Source: BCD1 sp965230565 (GTDB lineage Bacteria > Bacteroidota > Bacteroidia > Chitinophagales > Saprospiraceae). From it: DNA of 64,000 nucleotides. How positions within the stretch are numbered: the stretch's first letter is position 1; the number at the start of each line of letters is the position of its first letter. Positions 37,098 through 46,073 of the stretch are shown here, piece after piece. The position numbers and the translations under genes are program-made. Under the pieces are notes generated by a model. That model was not told where the DNA came from. It ran no database searches and saw nothing but the letters and a program-made list of their open reading frames with translations. The DNA is taken from NCBI GenBank assembly GCA_965230565.1, contig CBDDLH010000014.1, positions 62,001 to 126,000 of the forward strand, in the 5' to 3' direction.

Positions 37098-39563
37098 TTA
37101 TTTGATGATGACAACTTGTTCAGTTGCGAGTTCAATACCTTCTTTGGTCATCAGTTTTATCAGATAAGTTCCTTCAGCCATATCATTCACTTCAAACTGC
37201 TCAGCAATTCTTTCCACGCCGGAAACTGTTCTTGAATGCAATAATTTACCGTCAAGGCTGAATATTTGCATGAGACCCTCCTGATCATTGGCCAGTTTGC
37301 CTTCCACAAAGAAGGAAGCATTGGCCGGGTTCGGGAAAACTGATAATTGATTGACTGTTTCAATATCATTGGTATTAACAGGGAATTCACCATTGGCAAG
37401 CGCATATTCTCCCATCATAAAAGGTTCCATTCTTATGAAACCATTACCATCAGTCGTTGACCCCAACATCACTTTGTCGTAATAAGGGTATTCTTGCCAC
37501 TCTTCTTGCGGATTTGAACGCCAAAGCAGCAAGAGGTCTTCTTCGGTTTCCTCCAGAAGGTCGTAATCCAGCCTGTTTTCATTTTGTCCCTGATATTGGA
37601 TGGTGATTTTAGCCCCCAGGGTTCCTTCTACATTTCCACTTACTGTCCAGTAATGTTTTGAGGCAATTTGATCGATGAATGGGCTTTCTGATGAATCTGC
37701 AGCGGTGAGGTGATGGACAACATTGACCATTACCGGTGATTCGAGTTCGTTGACCTGAAACTGAAAAAAGCCGGTATAATCAACATCTGCAAAGCCTGTT
37801 GTTTCAATGATGAATCGTTTTTGGGTGCGTCCGAGATTAAGCAGGTTGTTATCATTCAGGATCTGCATTATCGGAGCAAATGGAATACTGAATTCCGCAG
37901 TACTGTATTCTCCTGATACCATAAACTTTTCCGTATGCGTATTTAATTCTTCATCAAAGAAGGTAATCTCCATTGGAGCGTTGGTATGAAAATGTGGGGC
38001 TGCCAGAAGTTTTTGCTGGATCTCCACTTCCACATTGTATTGATCATCGTTTTGAGTAACATCGACTGAATTGATCTCGTAATCAGCATAACCGGGAGCA
38101 TAGATCCAGTCATCAAAAAAGGAAGTCATTTCAATACCTGTAGCATCTGTCAGGTGATCCCTGAAGGTAGCGGCATCAATGGCATCGTAGGGAAAAGCAT
38201 TCAGCAGGGAAGTCATCCCTGACTTGAACAGTGAATCTCCCAGGTATCCCCGTAGGTTGTGCATCATAGAGGCTCCCTTTTGATAAGAATGTGTGCCGTA
38301 GGTTTGTTCATAGGGGATTCCTGATAACGGCTGGTAACCATCATCATCAATATGAGCATCTTCAAGTACGGTTTTATGGTTGTCTTTTACAACTTCTTTA
38401 AAATACTCTGTTCCAAAGGCATATTCAGTGAAAAGATGTGCTCCGTATTCTGCATTTCCTTCTTTAATCCACATATCGGATGGCGTGGATAAGGTGGTAA
38501 TATTTCCCCACCAATGATGGGCTAGTTCATGGGCCATAAGGCGATTTTGGGACGGATTGGCTCCGCTTAATGCCACCGAACGTGGGTACGCTATACTGGT
38601 GGAATGTTCCATAGCACCAACTGAAGTCATAACGTAACCAACTCTTTCCCATTGGTAAGGACCAAACCAATATTCCAGGGCATCGATGGCATTGCCAAGT
38701 TCTGCAAATGAATTTTTTATGCTGGTCGTATCCCCTGCGTGACCGATCAATTCAACAGGAATGGCACCATAGACTCCTTCATGAGTACTGTGATGGGTGG
38801 CATAATTTCCAACGGCCACTCCAACTAAGTAGGTCGGTAATTGCTGAGCCATGCGGTAACTTCTCATCACCTGATCTTCGCTGAGGTCTTCTTCTCCCAG
38901 GAAGGTGCCGATACCATACCCTTTTCTTTCCCCTTCTGTAATGATGTTAAGGTCATAAGTAGCTCTTTCAACAAAATTATCAAAACAAGGGAACCATCCC
39001 CGGCCGTAATTGTAAGGATTGGAACCAAGGCCAATACCAAGATTGTAGGCAATGTTGTCTCTAAAATCAAAACCTCCGAAACCGGTTGGATCAACTGTGG
39101 GATGACCATTGTAATAAACGAAAATGCTGGTAGTATCTTCTGTTATGAGTGTGTCGCTGAAAAGAACATCTACTAAAAAACCATTGTAATCGTATTCGAG
39201 CATATTCCCATCCGGACCAGTGATTGAATCGATTTCAAAATCCAGGAGGTCCAGCGTCATTTCAAAGACCGAATCAATTTTTGGTGTAAACAGAATTTCA
39301 CAGGCACCAATAATTTTTTCCTGACTGAAGTTAGTCACATCAATGGTGATATTATAATTGAGAATGTCGATGGTGTCACTGCGACCGTTGCTCGTGTTGA
39401 GTAGGTTTTTTTCTTCCGGTGTAAGCGGTTTCAGTTTAACCTGGTGTTTGGCATGTCTGCATCCCACATGATAGTCTATATCAACAGGTTGGGCGATCAG
39501 ATTTTGTGAAAAAAAGGAAATAATAAAAACAAAAAAGGAAACTAGTAGATGTCTAACCTTCAT
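37098..39563 (-). CDS. secreted M1-family aminopeptidase with T9SS sorting domain
   Basis: 821 aa with a signal peptide (cleavage after IAQ, about residue 25). The M1 fold includes the substrate-binding VGAMEHSTSIAYP (GAMEN-like) and the zinc site H345-E-L-A-H349 with E368 exactly 18 residues later. The C-terminal 80 residues (LSVFPNPANASFFVEGK to the end) form a type A type-IX secretion sorting domain. It should be a surface or released peptidase in nutrient acquisition. It is the intact counterpart of the broken M1 gene at 22516, though the two belong to different M1 subgroups. Two small genes follow closely. Confidence 0.95.
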   Translation of the reverse strand: MKVRHLLVSFFVFIISFFSQNLIAQPVDIDYHVGCRHAKHQVKLKPLTPEEKNLLNTSNGRSDTIDILNYNITIDVTNFSQEKIIGACEILFTPKIDSVFEMTLDLLDFEIDSITGPDGNMLEYDYNGFLVDVLFSDTLITEDTTSIFVYYNGHPTVDPTGFGGFDFRDNIAYNLGIGLGSNPYNYGRGWFPCFDNFVERATYDLNIITEGERKGYGIGTFLGEEDLSEDQVMRSYRMAQQLPTYLVGVAVGNYATHHSTHEGVYGAIPVELIGHAGDTTSIKNSFAELGNAIDALEYWFGPYQWERVGYVMTSVGAMEHSTSIAYPRSVALSGANPSQNRLMAHELAHHWWGNITTLSTPSDMWIKEGNAEYGAHLFTEYAFGTEYFKEVVKDNHKTVLEDAHIDDDGYQPLSGIPYEQTYGTHSYQKGASMMHNLRGYLGDSLFKSGMTSLLNAFPYDAIDAATFRDHLTDATGIEMTSFFDDWIYAPGYADYEINSVDVTQNDDQYNVEVEIQQKLLAAPHFHTNAPMEITFFDEELNTHTEKFMVSGEYSTAEFSIPFAPIMQILNDNNLLNLGRTQKRFIIETTGFADVDYTGFFQFQVNELESPVMVNVVHHLTAADSSESPFIDQIASKHYWTVSGNVEGTLGAKITIQYQGQNENRLDYDLLEETEEDLLLLWRSNPQEEWQEYPYYDKVMLGSTTDGNGFIRMEPFMMGEYALANGEFPVNTNDIETVNQLSVFPNPANASFFVEGKLANDQEGLMQIFSLDGKLLHSRTVSGVERIAEQFEVNDMAEGTYLIKLMTKEGIELATEQVVIIK

Positions 39564-39700
39564 AATCGAGCGATTTAATTTTGACCAAAAATAAGCGGGG
39601 AAATGTTGAATTCCAAATTCAGGTATTATTTGAAAAGGCTTTGACCTTTTGCCGACAGGAAACTAGTCTAAGATTTGGACTTAAGGATTGGTAAGGAAAA

Positions 39701-39842
39701 GGTTTAACCGCGAAGAAGCGATGAGAACCGCTGAGTTTTTTTTCTCCGCGAAACTCCGCGCTTCTCCGCGCAACTTTGCGTAACAGCTCTCTGCGTCTTC
39801 TTGGTTGAATAAAGTATTTTGATCAAAAGTAATTTTGTCCTC
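39701..39842 (-). repeat. 140 bp dispersed repeat, minus-strand copy
   Basis: Read on the minus strand it begins GGACAAAATTACTTTTGATC, continues through GAGAGCTGTTACGCAAAG and GCGGAGAAGCGCGGAGTTTC, and ends near CGCTTCTTCGCGG. It matches 52259-52395 over nearly the full length with scattered differences, in the opposite orientation. The rest of 39564-39898 has no gene. Confidence 0.85.
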
Positions 39843-39845
39843 TTA

Positions 39846-39898
39846 CTCACATCAAATCACATCTAATCACATCAAACCATGTCAAACAATCTCAAACC
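39846..39898 (+). repeat. CACATCAAATCACATC-type permutation repeat
   Basis: Variants of ACATCAAATCACATCTAATC and CATGTCAAACAATCTCAAAC run up to the stop of the next minus-strand gene. It belongs with the runs at 27864 and 52519. Confidence 0.55.
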
Positions 39899-41299
39899 CT
39901 ACACCACCCCCATCAGCTCACTTGCATCATCGAGCAACTTCCTTACTTTTTCGGGCGTTTCTGCCTGGGCATAAACCCTTAATACCGGCTCTGTTCCAGA
40001 AGGGCGGATCATGATCCACGCACCTTTGTCGAGCATGAATTTAAAACCGTCTATGGTTAGGATTTCCCGGACAGTATATTCTCCAAAATGAGTGTAGGGA
40101 TCTTCGGCAAGCCGTTTGGTAATTGATTGTTTGAGTTCATTGGAAATATGCAGATCATCCCGATCGTAAGCAAAGGAGCCTACCATGTTATGGATGTCAG
40201 CTACCAGTTGTTTAAGTGATTTCCCGGTTTTGGCCATGTATTCGAGCACTACCATGGCTGTCCAGATACCGTCCCTTTCGGGGATATGGCCTGCTACGGC
40301 AAAACCGCCGGCTTCCTCGCCGCCAACGATCACCTTTTCTTCAATCATGTACCCGCAGATATGTTTGAACCCGATTTTAGTATAAACGATCTCATGGCCA
40401 TATTTTTCAGCGAGATGTTGCATTTTATCCGTTACCGCAAAGGAGACAACTACTTTACCGCTTTCCTTTCTGAATTCGTGCATGTACATCAGTAACAAAA
40501 GCAATAAGTGATGCGCATCCACAAAGTTTCCGTCTTCGTCGTACATGCCTAATCGGTCTGCATCACCATCATTGGCTACTCCAACATGGATGTGCGGGTT
40601 CATTTGGATGAATTTGGAGAATTCATGCATATTCCGGTGAATTGGCTCGGGTGGGATGCCGTTAAAACCCGGATTGTCCTCGCAATGAAGAAGAGCAGCA
40701 TTCGGCAGCAATTTCGCCATGGTACCCTTTCCTGACCCATACATTGCATCATAGGCAATGTTAAATCCTGCATTGTTGATCAGGTCCATGTCAAAATTGG
40801 CACGTATGTGGTCGATGTAGATACTTTCCAGATCAGGGTAATCAATCAACCCTTGGGCCTCCAGCTCCTGAATAGTTGGTAAATCTTCCATCGGCTGTTC
40901 AGGTATCAAAGCTTCAACTTCACTGACATTTTCAGAGAACATCGGACCTCCGAGTTTTGACTTCAGTTTGTAACCATTGTAAAGCGGAGGGTTGTGACTT
41001 GCTGTAATGACTACTCCCAAACCTGCCTTAAAATGTACCACTCCAAAGGAAATTACGGGAGTAGCTGTAAAGCCTTTTGGGAACAAAACCTTAATTCCAT
41101 GTGCTCCAAGGACCCGTGCCGTAGTTTCTGCGAACATCTTACTGCCAAACCGGCAATCGTATCCAATAACAGCAAGTGTTTCATTTCTTTCTTTCATCCA
41201 TAGAGCAGTCCCTTCCGCAACCCTGGCAACATTATCAACTGTAAATTCTTTGGCAATAATTGCCCGCCAACCGTCTGTTCCGAATTTTATATTTGACAT
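39899..41299 (-). CDS. phosphoglucomutase/phosphomannomutase family enzyme
   Basis: 466 aa alpha-D-phosphohexomutase. The catalytic phosphoserine is S101 in ITASHNPPLYNG, the metal loop is DGDADRLG, the sugar-binding loop GGEEAGGF, and the phosphate-binding loop RPSGTEPVLRVYAQ near the C-terminus. It is cytoplasmic and interconverts hexose 1- and 6-phosphates; whether glucose, mannose or glucosamine cannot be decided. FGTDGWR at the N-terminus is typical. Monocistronic. Confidence 0.94.
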   Translation of the reverse strand: MSNIKFGTDGWRAIIAKEFTVDNVARVAEGTALWMKERNETLAVIGYDCRFGSKMFAETTARVLGAHGIKVLFPKGFTATPVISFGVVHFKAGLGVVITASHNPPLYNGYKLKSKLGGPMFSENVSEVEALIPEQPMEDLPTIQELEAQGLIDYPDLESIYIDHIRANFDMDLINNAGFNIAYDAMYGSGKGTMAKLLPNAALLHCEDNPGFNGIPPEPIHRNMHEFSKFIQMNPHIHVGVANDGDADRLGMYDEDGNFVDAHHLLLLLLMYMHEFRKESGKVVVSFAVTDKMQHLAEKYGHEIVYTKIGFKHICGYMIEEKVIVGGEEAGGFAVAGHIPERDGIWTAMVVLEYMAKTGKSLKQLVADIHNMVGSFAYDRDDLHISNELKQSITKRLAEDPYTHFGEYTVREILTIDGFKFMLDKGAWIMIRPSGTEPVLRVYAQAETPEKVRKLLDDASELMGVV

Positions 41300-41414
41300 T
41301 TTACGTACATTTGGAATTCAGCTTTTTCAGGTTAGGGTCATGGGAGATTTCCTTATGCGATTTTACCTGCAAATCTTAATAATCTGTGCAAAAAAGCTGA
41401 AAAATTAGTAACTT

Positions 41415-41565
41415 AAAAAGTTACTGATTTCTAGTTACTGGTTACAGGATTGGTCAGGTAGGTGAAACTCCAATACTCAAAAAGTTTAATCAAATAATTG
41501 CCTACAAATGTTTACAAAAAATATTAACCAGTAACCAGCAACTTGTAACCAGCAACCTTAATAAA
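41415..41565. repeat. TTACTGGTTAC / GTAACCAGCAAC permutation repeats
   Basis: AAGTTACTGATTTCTAGTTA at about 41418 and TTAACCAGTAACCAGCAACT at about 41524 are built from the same short word in both orientations. They can pair across about 80 bp. They lie in the gap between two divergent genes and are related to the run at 9496. Confidence 0.55.
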
Positions 41566-41592
41566 TAAGTTTCTCAAAAGTACGCATTAAAA

Positions 41593-42234
41593 TTGAAGGA
41601 TAGTTATTTGCAGAAAGGAAAGCGCCGGAAATTGGTGGCGGTGATCAGGAAGAAAGGGATCAGGGACGACCGTGTGCTCAAAGCTATTGAAGAACTGCCC
41701 CGTCATTTTTTCATGGCCAAAGATTTCGAATCGTGGGCCTATGAGGATAAAGCTTTTCCTATTGGTAACGAACAGACGATTTCCCAACCATATACAGTTG
41801 CTTATCAAACAGCATTGTTGGATGTGCATCCGAGAGAGAAAGTTCTGGAAATCGGGACCGGGTCGGGTTATCAGGCAGCTATTTTATCCTTACTTGGTGC
41901 CAGGGTTTATACCATCGAAAGGCAGAAAGCACTTTACGATAAAACGAGGAAGTTGCTAAAAAAACTCGGGTTTGGAGGCATTCGTGTCTTTTACAAAGAC
42001 GGCTACCTGGGCTTGCCTGAATTCGCTCTCTTTGATAAGATTTTGATCACAGCAGGGGCCCAGGAAATTCCAAAAGCGCTGCTGGAGCAACTCAAAATCG
42101 GGGGCAAAATGGTCGTTCCTGTCGGAAAGGAAGTTCAGACCATGTACTGCATTACCCGTACAGGAGAAAATGAATACGAAGAAGAAACCTATGCGGACTT
42201 CCGCTTCGTACCCTTTTTGAAAGGAACGCAGTAG
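41593..42234 (+). CDS. pcm: protein-L-isoaspartate O-methyltransferase
   Basis: 213 aa. It repairs damaged isoaspartyl residues by SAM-dependent methylation. Motif I is VLEIGTGSGYQAAIL, preceded by QTISQPYTVAYQT, which is diagnostic of Pcm. DKILITAGAQEIP and GKMVVPVG follow. The start is TTG at 41593: the text from there (LKDSYLQKGKRRKLVAVIRK) aligns in register with Pcm N-termini, and no ATG is available. It is cytoplasmic. Confidence 0.93.
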   Translation: MKDSYLQKGKRRKLVAVIRKKGIRDDRVLKAIEELPRHFFMAKDFESWAYEDKAFPIGNEQTISQPYTVAYQTALLDVHPREKVLEIGTGSGYQAAILSLLGARVYTIERQKALYDKTRKLLKKLGFGGIRVFYKDGYLGLPEFALFDKILITAGAQEIPKALLEQLKIGGKMVVPVGKEVQTMYCITRTGENEYEEETYADFRFVPFLKGTQ

Positions 42235-42238
42235 GTGG

Positions 42239-42400
42239 GTTAAGTGCAAAGTGCATGGTGCAGATGGAGCATAGCGACATCCCGTACACGATAGTGTCGG
42301 GAGTGATGAGTGCAGAAGTGTTGATCCCTAAATAAAGTTGACTGTTTTTAAAATTCCTTCTACACTATGCACTCATCACTATACACTATGCATTTCAAAT
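42239..42400. repeat. GTGCAAAGTGCATGG / ACTATGCACTCATCAC repeats
   Basis: Short permuted words (AAGTGCATGGTGCAG; ACTATGCACTCATCACTATA) face each other in opposite orientation around a CCCGTACAC-GATA-GTGTCGGG hairpin (about 42282-42301). No gene is supported in 42235-42406. Confidence 0.5.
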
Positions 42401-42406
42401 TTCCTT

Positions 42407-42958
42407 TTACTTTCCGGAAACTCTACGCCCGGCAGCTACTTCTTTTTGCACACTGGTTTTATTGACTTTTTCCAGATCGATCATCAGTGTTGCCCATGCA
42501 GTGGATACATCCACTCGCCATTTTTTACCGCCATAAGTTACGGTACCTCCACGACGGCGCCATTCTGAAGCCATAAGCACATACCGGTCATTGGCCTTGG
42601 GGCTCGGACCAAAGATGAGGAATTTTTCATCGGAGGTGGCATCAAAGCTGACGGCAAATCTTTCTTTTTTCGGACTGAACAGGAAAACGCCGGGAGTACC
42701 TTTACGGATCACAACTTCTTCAATTTGACGTCCTTCGATCAATTTGATCTCCCCCTGGATGATTTCGGACGCTCCGGCAGATACTTCTCTTCGAAGCACG
42801 ATATCATCGGACAGATAAAACTGGATTTTTTTGAGTTCTGTGTCAGACCACGAATAATCGTCGTATAAGTCTTGAGTGAAAGGACGTAAAGTTGGTCCGC
42901 AGGAACTAAGTAAGAAGAGCATTCCAATTACTGGAATGATTGTTTTGAAAATTTTCAT
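42407..42958 (-). CDS. hypothetical lipoprotein
   Basis: 183 aa, lipobox LLSSC (Cys at about residue 20). The remainder has no family I recognise. Beta-rich stretches are VVIRKGTPGVFLFSPKKER, KFLIFGPSPKANDRYVLMAS and GTVTYGGKKWRVDV, ending in a helix and a basic tail. It probably sits in the periplasm or outer membrane. Its start is 30 bp from palindrome copy B and it is divergent from the gene at 43212. Confidence 0.8.
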   Translation of the reverse strand: MKIFKTIIPVIGMLFLLSSCGPTLRPFTQDLYDDYSWSDTELKKIQFYLSDDIVLRREVSAGASEIIQGEIKLIEGRQIEEVVIRKGTPGVFLFSPKKERFAVSFDATSDEKFLIFGPSPKANDRYVLMASEWRRRGGTVTYGGKKWRVDVSTAWATLMIDLEKVNKTSVQKEVAAGRRVSGK

Positions 42959-42987
42959 AGCAGATTTTTTTAAATTTTGTTTAAACC

Positions 42988-43020
42988 AGAAATACTATTT
43001 TTTAGAAAAATAGTATTTCT
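42988..43020. repeat. AT-rich palindrome, copy B
   Basis: Perfect 15 bp arms AGAAATACTATTTTT / AAAAATAGTATTTCT around a 3-nt loop, 30 bp upstream of the lipoprotein start. The terminal AGA/TCT pair differs from the other copies but remains complementary. Confidence 0.85.
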
Positions 43021-43211
43021 ATGCAAGCATAACACTTACTCCAATTAATAGATGCAGGTTCACACCTTCATCCCCTAAGTCTTTTGCCAAATAACAAACA
43101 TTAAATCATTGAAGCTGCTCTCTTAAGACTATTTAACCCGGCCATTAACGGTTTTTAACGCTTCAGGCACTATAAATCGACCGGCTGCGTTTTTTGTAAA
43201 AAAGACTTGCT

Positions 43212-44051
43212 ATGCCGAGAACTATTTTACTGACCACTGCCATTTTTTTGGCTTTTGCTACATTTTCTTTTTCCAAAACCATTGATATCCGGGAAGCCAT
43301 CAAATCCGGTATGATAAAAGTCGAGCCCCTCGGGAATGGAGGCTACAAGGAAAGGTGCCTGAAATTAAAAGTTCAAAACTTGCAGAAGAAGAAGTTAGAG
43401 GTTTACGTTCCTGCCGGTCTACTGTTTCATTCTCTCGATTCATTAGTCCAGGATTTGATTATTATCCAGGACAGGATGCTTGCCCTTGATAAACTTGAAG
43501 GAAGAAGTTTTTCTGTATATGCCATGTGTACCCAGGCAAGTAACAGGTCTCCCCAGAAAGATACCCGCTTTGTAACAGGGGAGGAGGCCGAAGGAGCTTT
43601 ATTGAAAGTGGCGAAATTCATCGATGAGAAAAATATTCGTACTTCCCCGGCTCAATACGCCATTTGGGCTGTGACGGACGATCAAAGGATTGAAAATATT
43701 CGTCATAAGGAATTGGCTGTATTTACTGCAGAGCTGCTGGGCAAGCCTATCCCGAGATATTTCATCCAGCATGAGAATTACGACAGACCCGGTCAACCTG
43801 CCTTTCAACCCAGACCTGCTGTGATCGATGGTGTTTTTGAATATGCTACAGATCGTGATCGCAACGTTTCTTTTGGCTTATACAATGCCGAAGGAGAACT
43901 CCTGCACGAAGGGTTTAAGGATCAACTACAGAAAAAAGGCTCTCATAAGTTTAAATTCCGCTTTGAAGTCCGGCATATCGAATCTGGAAAATATTATGCT
44001 CGGTTGATGAGTGATGGGGAGGTGCTGGAACAGTTGTCGGTTGAGTTTTAA
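43212..44051 (+). CDS. secreted protein of unknown function
   Basis: 279 aa with a signal peptide (cleavage near FSFSKT, about residue 21). I recognise no domain in the middle (residues 40-190; CLKLKVQNLQKKKLEVYVPA, ALLKVAKFIDEKNIRTSPAQ). The last 80 residues (VFEYATDRDRNVSFGLYNAE, YYARLMSDGEVLEQLSVEF) read as a small beta-sandwich like those at the ends of Bacteroidota exported proteins, but without a clear T9SS signature. It is flanked by palindrome copies B and C. Confidence 0.75.
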   Translation: MPRTILLTTAIFLAFATFSFSKTIDIREAIKSGMIKVEPLGNGGYKERCLKLKVQNLQKKKLEVYVPAGLLFHSLDSLVQDLIIIQDRMLALDKLEGRSFSVYAMCTQASNRSPQKDTRFVTGEEAEGALLKVAKFIDEKNIRTSPAQYAIWAVTDDQRIENIRHKELAVFTAELLGKPIPRYFIQHENYDRPGQPAFQPRPAVIDGVFEYATDRDRNVSFGLYNAEGELLHEGFKDQLQKKGSHKFKFRFEVRHIESGKYYARLMSDGEVLEQLSVEF

Positions 44052-44053
44052 AG

Positions 44054-44084
44054 GAAACGGGTTTCGGGTTACGAGTTTCGTGTT
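44054..44084. repeat. left word repeat (GGGTTTCGGGTTACGAG)
   Basis: Variants of GGGTTTC and GGGTTACGAG lie directly before palindrome C. They are the inverse of the run at 44453-44500 beyond palindrome D, so the two form compound inverted repeats around the small gene at 44187. Confidence 0.65.
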
Positions 44085-44087
44085 AAA

Positions 44088-44122
44088 CATAAATACTATT
44101 TTTCTAAAAAATAGTATTTATG
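44088..44122. repeat. AT-rich palindrome, copy C
   Basis: 16 bp arms CATAAATACTATTTTT / AAAAATAGTATTTATG with a short centre. The outermost CATAA/TTATG differs from copies B and D yet still pairs. Confidence 0.85.
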
Positions 44123-44186
44123 GTCCCGGATTTTTTAATACTCAACTATCAGAAGGGATATTCACCAGGCGCTAAAAAAGAATTTT

Positions 44187-44393
44187 ATGGAAATTATTTT
44201 GCAATCCACGATCACCTGTCCTAACTGTGGATATGAGAAAGAAGAGACCATGCCGACGGAGGCCTGCCAATTTTTTTATGAATGTAAGAATTGTAAAGTA
44301 ATACTAAAACCGAAAGAAGGGGACTGTTGTGTGTTTTGCAGTTATGGAAGTGAAAAATGTCCCCCAATCCAAAAAGGGAATAGTTGCTGCTGA
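44187..44393 (+). CDS. GDCCVxC-domain small cysteine-rich protein
   Basis: 68 aa. GDCCVFCSYGSEKCPP (residues 45-60) is the defining GDCCVxC signature. Further CxxC pairs are C11-PN-C14 and C33-KN-C36, giving two probable zinc-ribbon knuckles. Some family members carry selenocysteine in this motif; here it is all Cys and the frame needs no recoding. The role is unknown; homologs are sometimes near mercury-transport genes (family knowledge, moderate certainty). It sits alone between palindromes C and D and between inverted word repeats, suggesting a transferred or mobile unit. Confidence 0.85.
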   Translation: MEIILQSTITCPNCGYEKEETMPTEACQFFYECKNCKVILKPKEGDCCVFCSYGSEKCPPIQKGNSCC

Positions 44394-44412
44394 CCCCATA
44401 ATAGGTATGTTT

Positions 44413-44447
44413 CAGAAATACTAATTTATCAAAAAATAGTATTTCTG
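44413..44447. repeat. AT-rich palindrome, copy D
   Basis: Outer arms CAGAAATACTA / TAGTATTTCTG (11 bp, perfect) with a less symmetric AT-rich centre. It lies 20 bp after the GDCCVxC stop. Confidence 0.8.
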
Positions 44448-44452
44448 GTAAA

Positions 44453-44500
44453 ACCCGCAACTCGCAACTCGTAACCCGTAACCCGAAACCGGAAACCCGA
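44453..44500. repeat. right word repeat (CTCGTAACCCGTAACCC)
   Basis: CGCAACTCGCAACTCGTAAC and CCGTAACCCGAAACCGG: permuted short words, inverse to the run at 44054-44084. A further related run is at about 51594-51630. Confidence 0.65.
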
Positions 44501-44508
44501 AAAAGACA

Positions 44509-44541
44509 AAAGCCAGCCGGTACTTAACACCGCCTGGCTTT
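44509..44541 (-). terminator. terminator downstream of gdhA
   Basis: AAAGCCAG and CGGT pair with ACCG and CTGGCTTT (one C-C mismatch, 7-nt loop). On the minus strand the stem is followed by TTTTGTCTTTTTC. It lies about 180 bp after the gdhA stop. Confidence 0.7.
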
Positions 44542-44720
44542 CTATTTAGGGCACGAACCTCAACAATAATTATTCACAAAACCCAAAAAAACTATTAAAG
44601 AAATGGTTCATGCGATAAAGTCAGTCCTGGAAAACATTCAAAAGCAAATTTACAAACTTCAAGCAACTCGTTAACGGAGCTTTATAATTTAAAATTTAGA
44701 CTTTTAAATTTATTGTTTTC

Positions 44721-46073
44721 TTAGACCATTCCCTGTTCCATCATAGCATCAGCTACTTTGATGAATCCGGCAACATTGGCTCCCTTAACGTAATCGATGG
44801 TATCTCCGTCTTTTCCGTAAGTTACACACTGTGTGTGAATGTCTTTCATGATCTGTAACAATCTGGCATCAACTTTTTCGCGGCTCCAGAAGCTGTGAGA
44901 AGCATTTTGTGCCATTTCAAGACCGGAAACAGCAACACCACCGGCGTTGGAAGCTTTACCAGGAGCGTAGAGTACACCACTGCTCTGGAATACCTCAACT
45001 GCTTCAGGAACCGTAGGCATGTTAGCGCCCTCTGCTACGAGCATACATCCGTTCTTAACGAGTTCTCTGGCTTCGTCTTCGTTCACTTCGTTCTGAGTTG
45101 CACATGGAAGCGCAATATCAACTTTAACACCCCAAGGACGTTGTCCTTCGTAGTAGTTTGCGTTGTATTTGTCAGCGTATTCTTTGATTCTTCCGCGACG
45201 TACATTCTTCAGTTCAAATACGAAGTCGAGTTTTTCTTTGTCTATTCCGTCAGGATCGTGAATGAAACCACTTGAGTCAGAAAGGGTAACTACTTTACCT
45301 CCTAATTCGATAACTTTTTCTGCAGCATATTGAGCCACGTTACCGGAACCTGAGATAGAAACAACTTTTCCTTTGAAGCTGTCACCTTTCAATTTCAGCA
45401 TTTCATCAGCGAAATAAACGGTACCATAACCTGTTGCTTCAGGACGGATAAGACTACCACCATAGTTTAATCCTTTTCCGGTCAAAACACCTACGAATTC
45501 ATTGCGCAGACGCTTGTACTGTCCAAAGAGGTAACCTACTTCTCTACCACCTACACCGATATCACCGGCAGGAACGTCAGTCTGAGCACCGATGTGACGG
45601 CTCAACTCAGTCATAAAGCTCTGGCAGAAACGCATTACTTCGTTGTCGGATTTTCCTTTAGGATCGAAATCAGATCCACCTTTACCGCCACCCATAGGCA
45701 GGGTAGTGAGGCTGTTTTTGTAAACTTGCTCAAAAGCCAGGAACTTAAGGATACTCAAGTTTACACTTGGGTGGAAACGCAGACCGCCTTTGTAAGGTCC
45801 AATGGCGCTGTTCATCTCAATTCTATATCCTTTATTGACCTGGAATTCTCCATTGTCGTCAATCCATGGAACGCGGAACATGATCACTCTTTCAGGTTCG
45901 ATCATGCGTTCGAGGATCTTTGCTTTTAAATATTCAGGGTGTTCTTCAACGTAAGGGATTACGCTTTCAAAAACTTCCGTTACCGCTTGTATAAATTCAG
46001 GTTCATTAGGATTGCGTTTCCTTGCATAATCCATGAATTTTTTGAATACGGGGGATGTTGTTGCTGTTGACAT
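44721..46073 (-). CDS. gdhA: NADP-type glutamate dehydrogenase
   Basis: 450 aa, full-length hexameric-type GDH that makes glutamate from 2-oxoglutarate and ammonia. The catalytic lysine is K131 in LPMGGGKGGSDFDPKG, with KGYRIEMNSAIGPYKGGLRF before it and the nucleotide-binding VSISGSGNVAQYAAEK after it. The family's EATGYG is present (RPEATGYGTVYF). Cytoplasmic. A long upstream region (46074-46738) may contain its leader, with a -7-like box at 46312-46319. Confidence 0.96.
   Translation of the reverse strand: MSTATTSPVFKKFMDYARKRNPNEPEFIQAVTEVFESVIPYVEEHPEYLKAKILERMIEPERVIMFRVPWIDDNGEFQVNKGYRIEMNSAIGPYKGGLRFHPSVNLSILKFLAFEQVYKNSLTTLPMGGGKGGSDFDPKGKSDNEVMRFCQSFMTELSRHIGAQTDVPAGDIGVGGREVGYLFGQYKRLRNEFVGVLTGKGLNYGGSLIRPEATGYGTVYFADEMLKLKGDSFKGKVVSISGSGNVAQYAAEKVIELGGKVVTLSDSSGFIHDPDGIDKEKLDFVFELKNVRRGRIKEYADKYNANYYEGQRPWGVKVDIALPCATQNEVNEDEARELVKNGCMLVAEGANMPTVPEAVEVFQSSGVLYAPGKASNAGGVAVSGLEMAQNASHSFWSREKVDARLLQIMKDIHTQCVTYGKDGDTIDYVKGANVAGFIKVADAMMEQGMV

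Noticed and set aside
41007..41408. 133 aa frame opposite the phosphohexomutase
   Set aside because: Antisense shadow with no independent support.
42988..43020. Palindrome as an ordinary rho-independent terminator
   Set aside because: Stem has almost no G-C pairs and it lies upstream of a start codon, not after a stop.
42988..44447. Palindromes as integron attC sites
   Set aside because: They lack the GTT/AAC-type core ends and bulged structure of attC, and no integrase is in the window; only the layout is similar.
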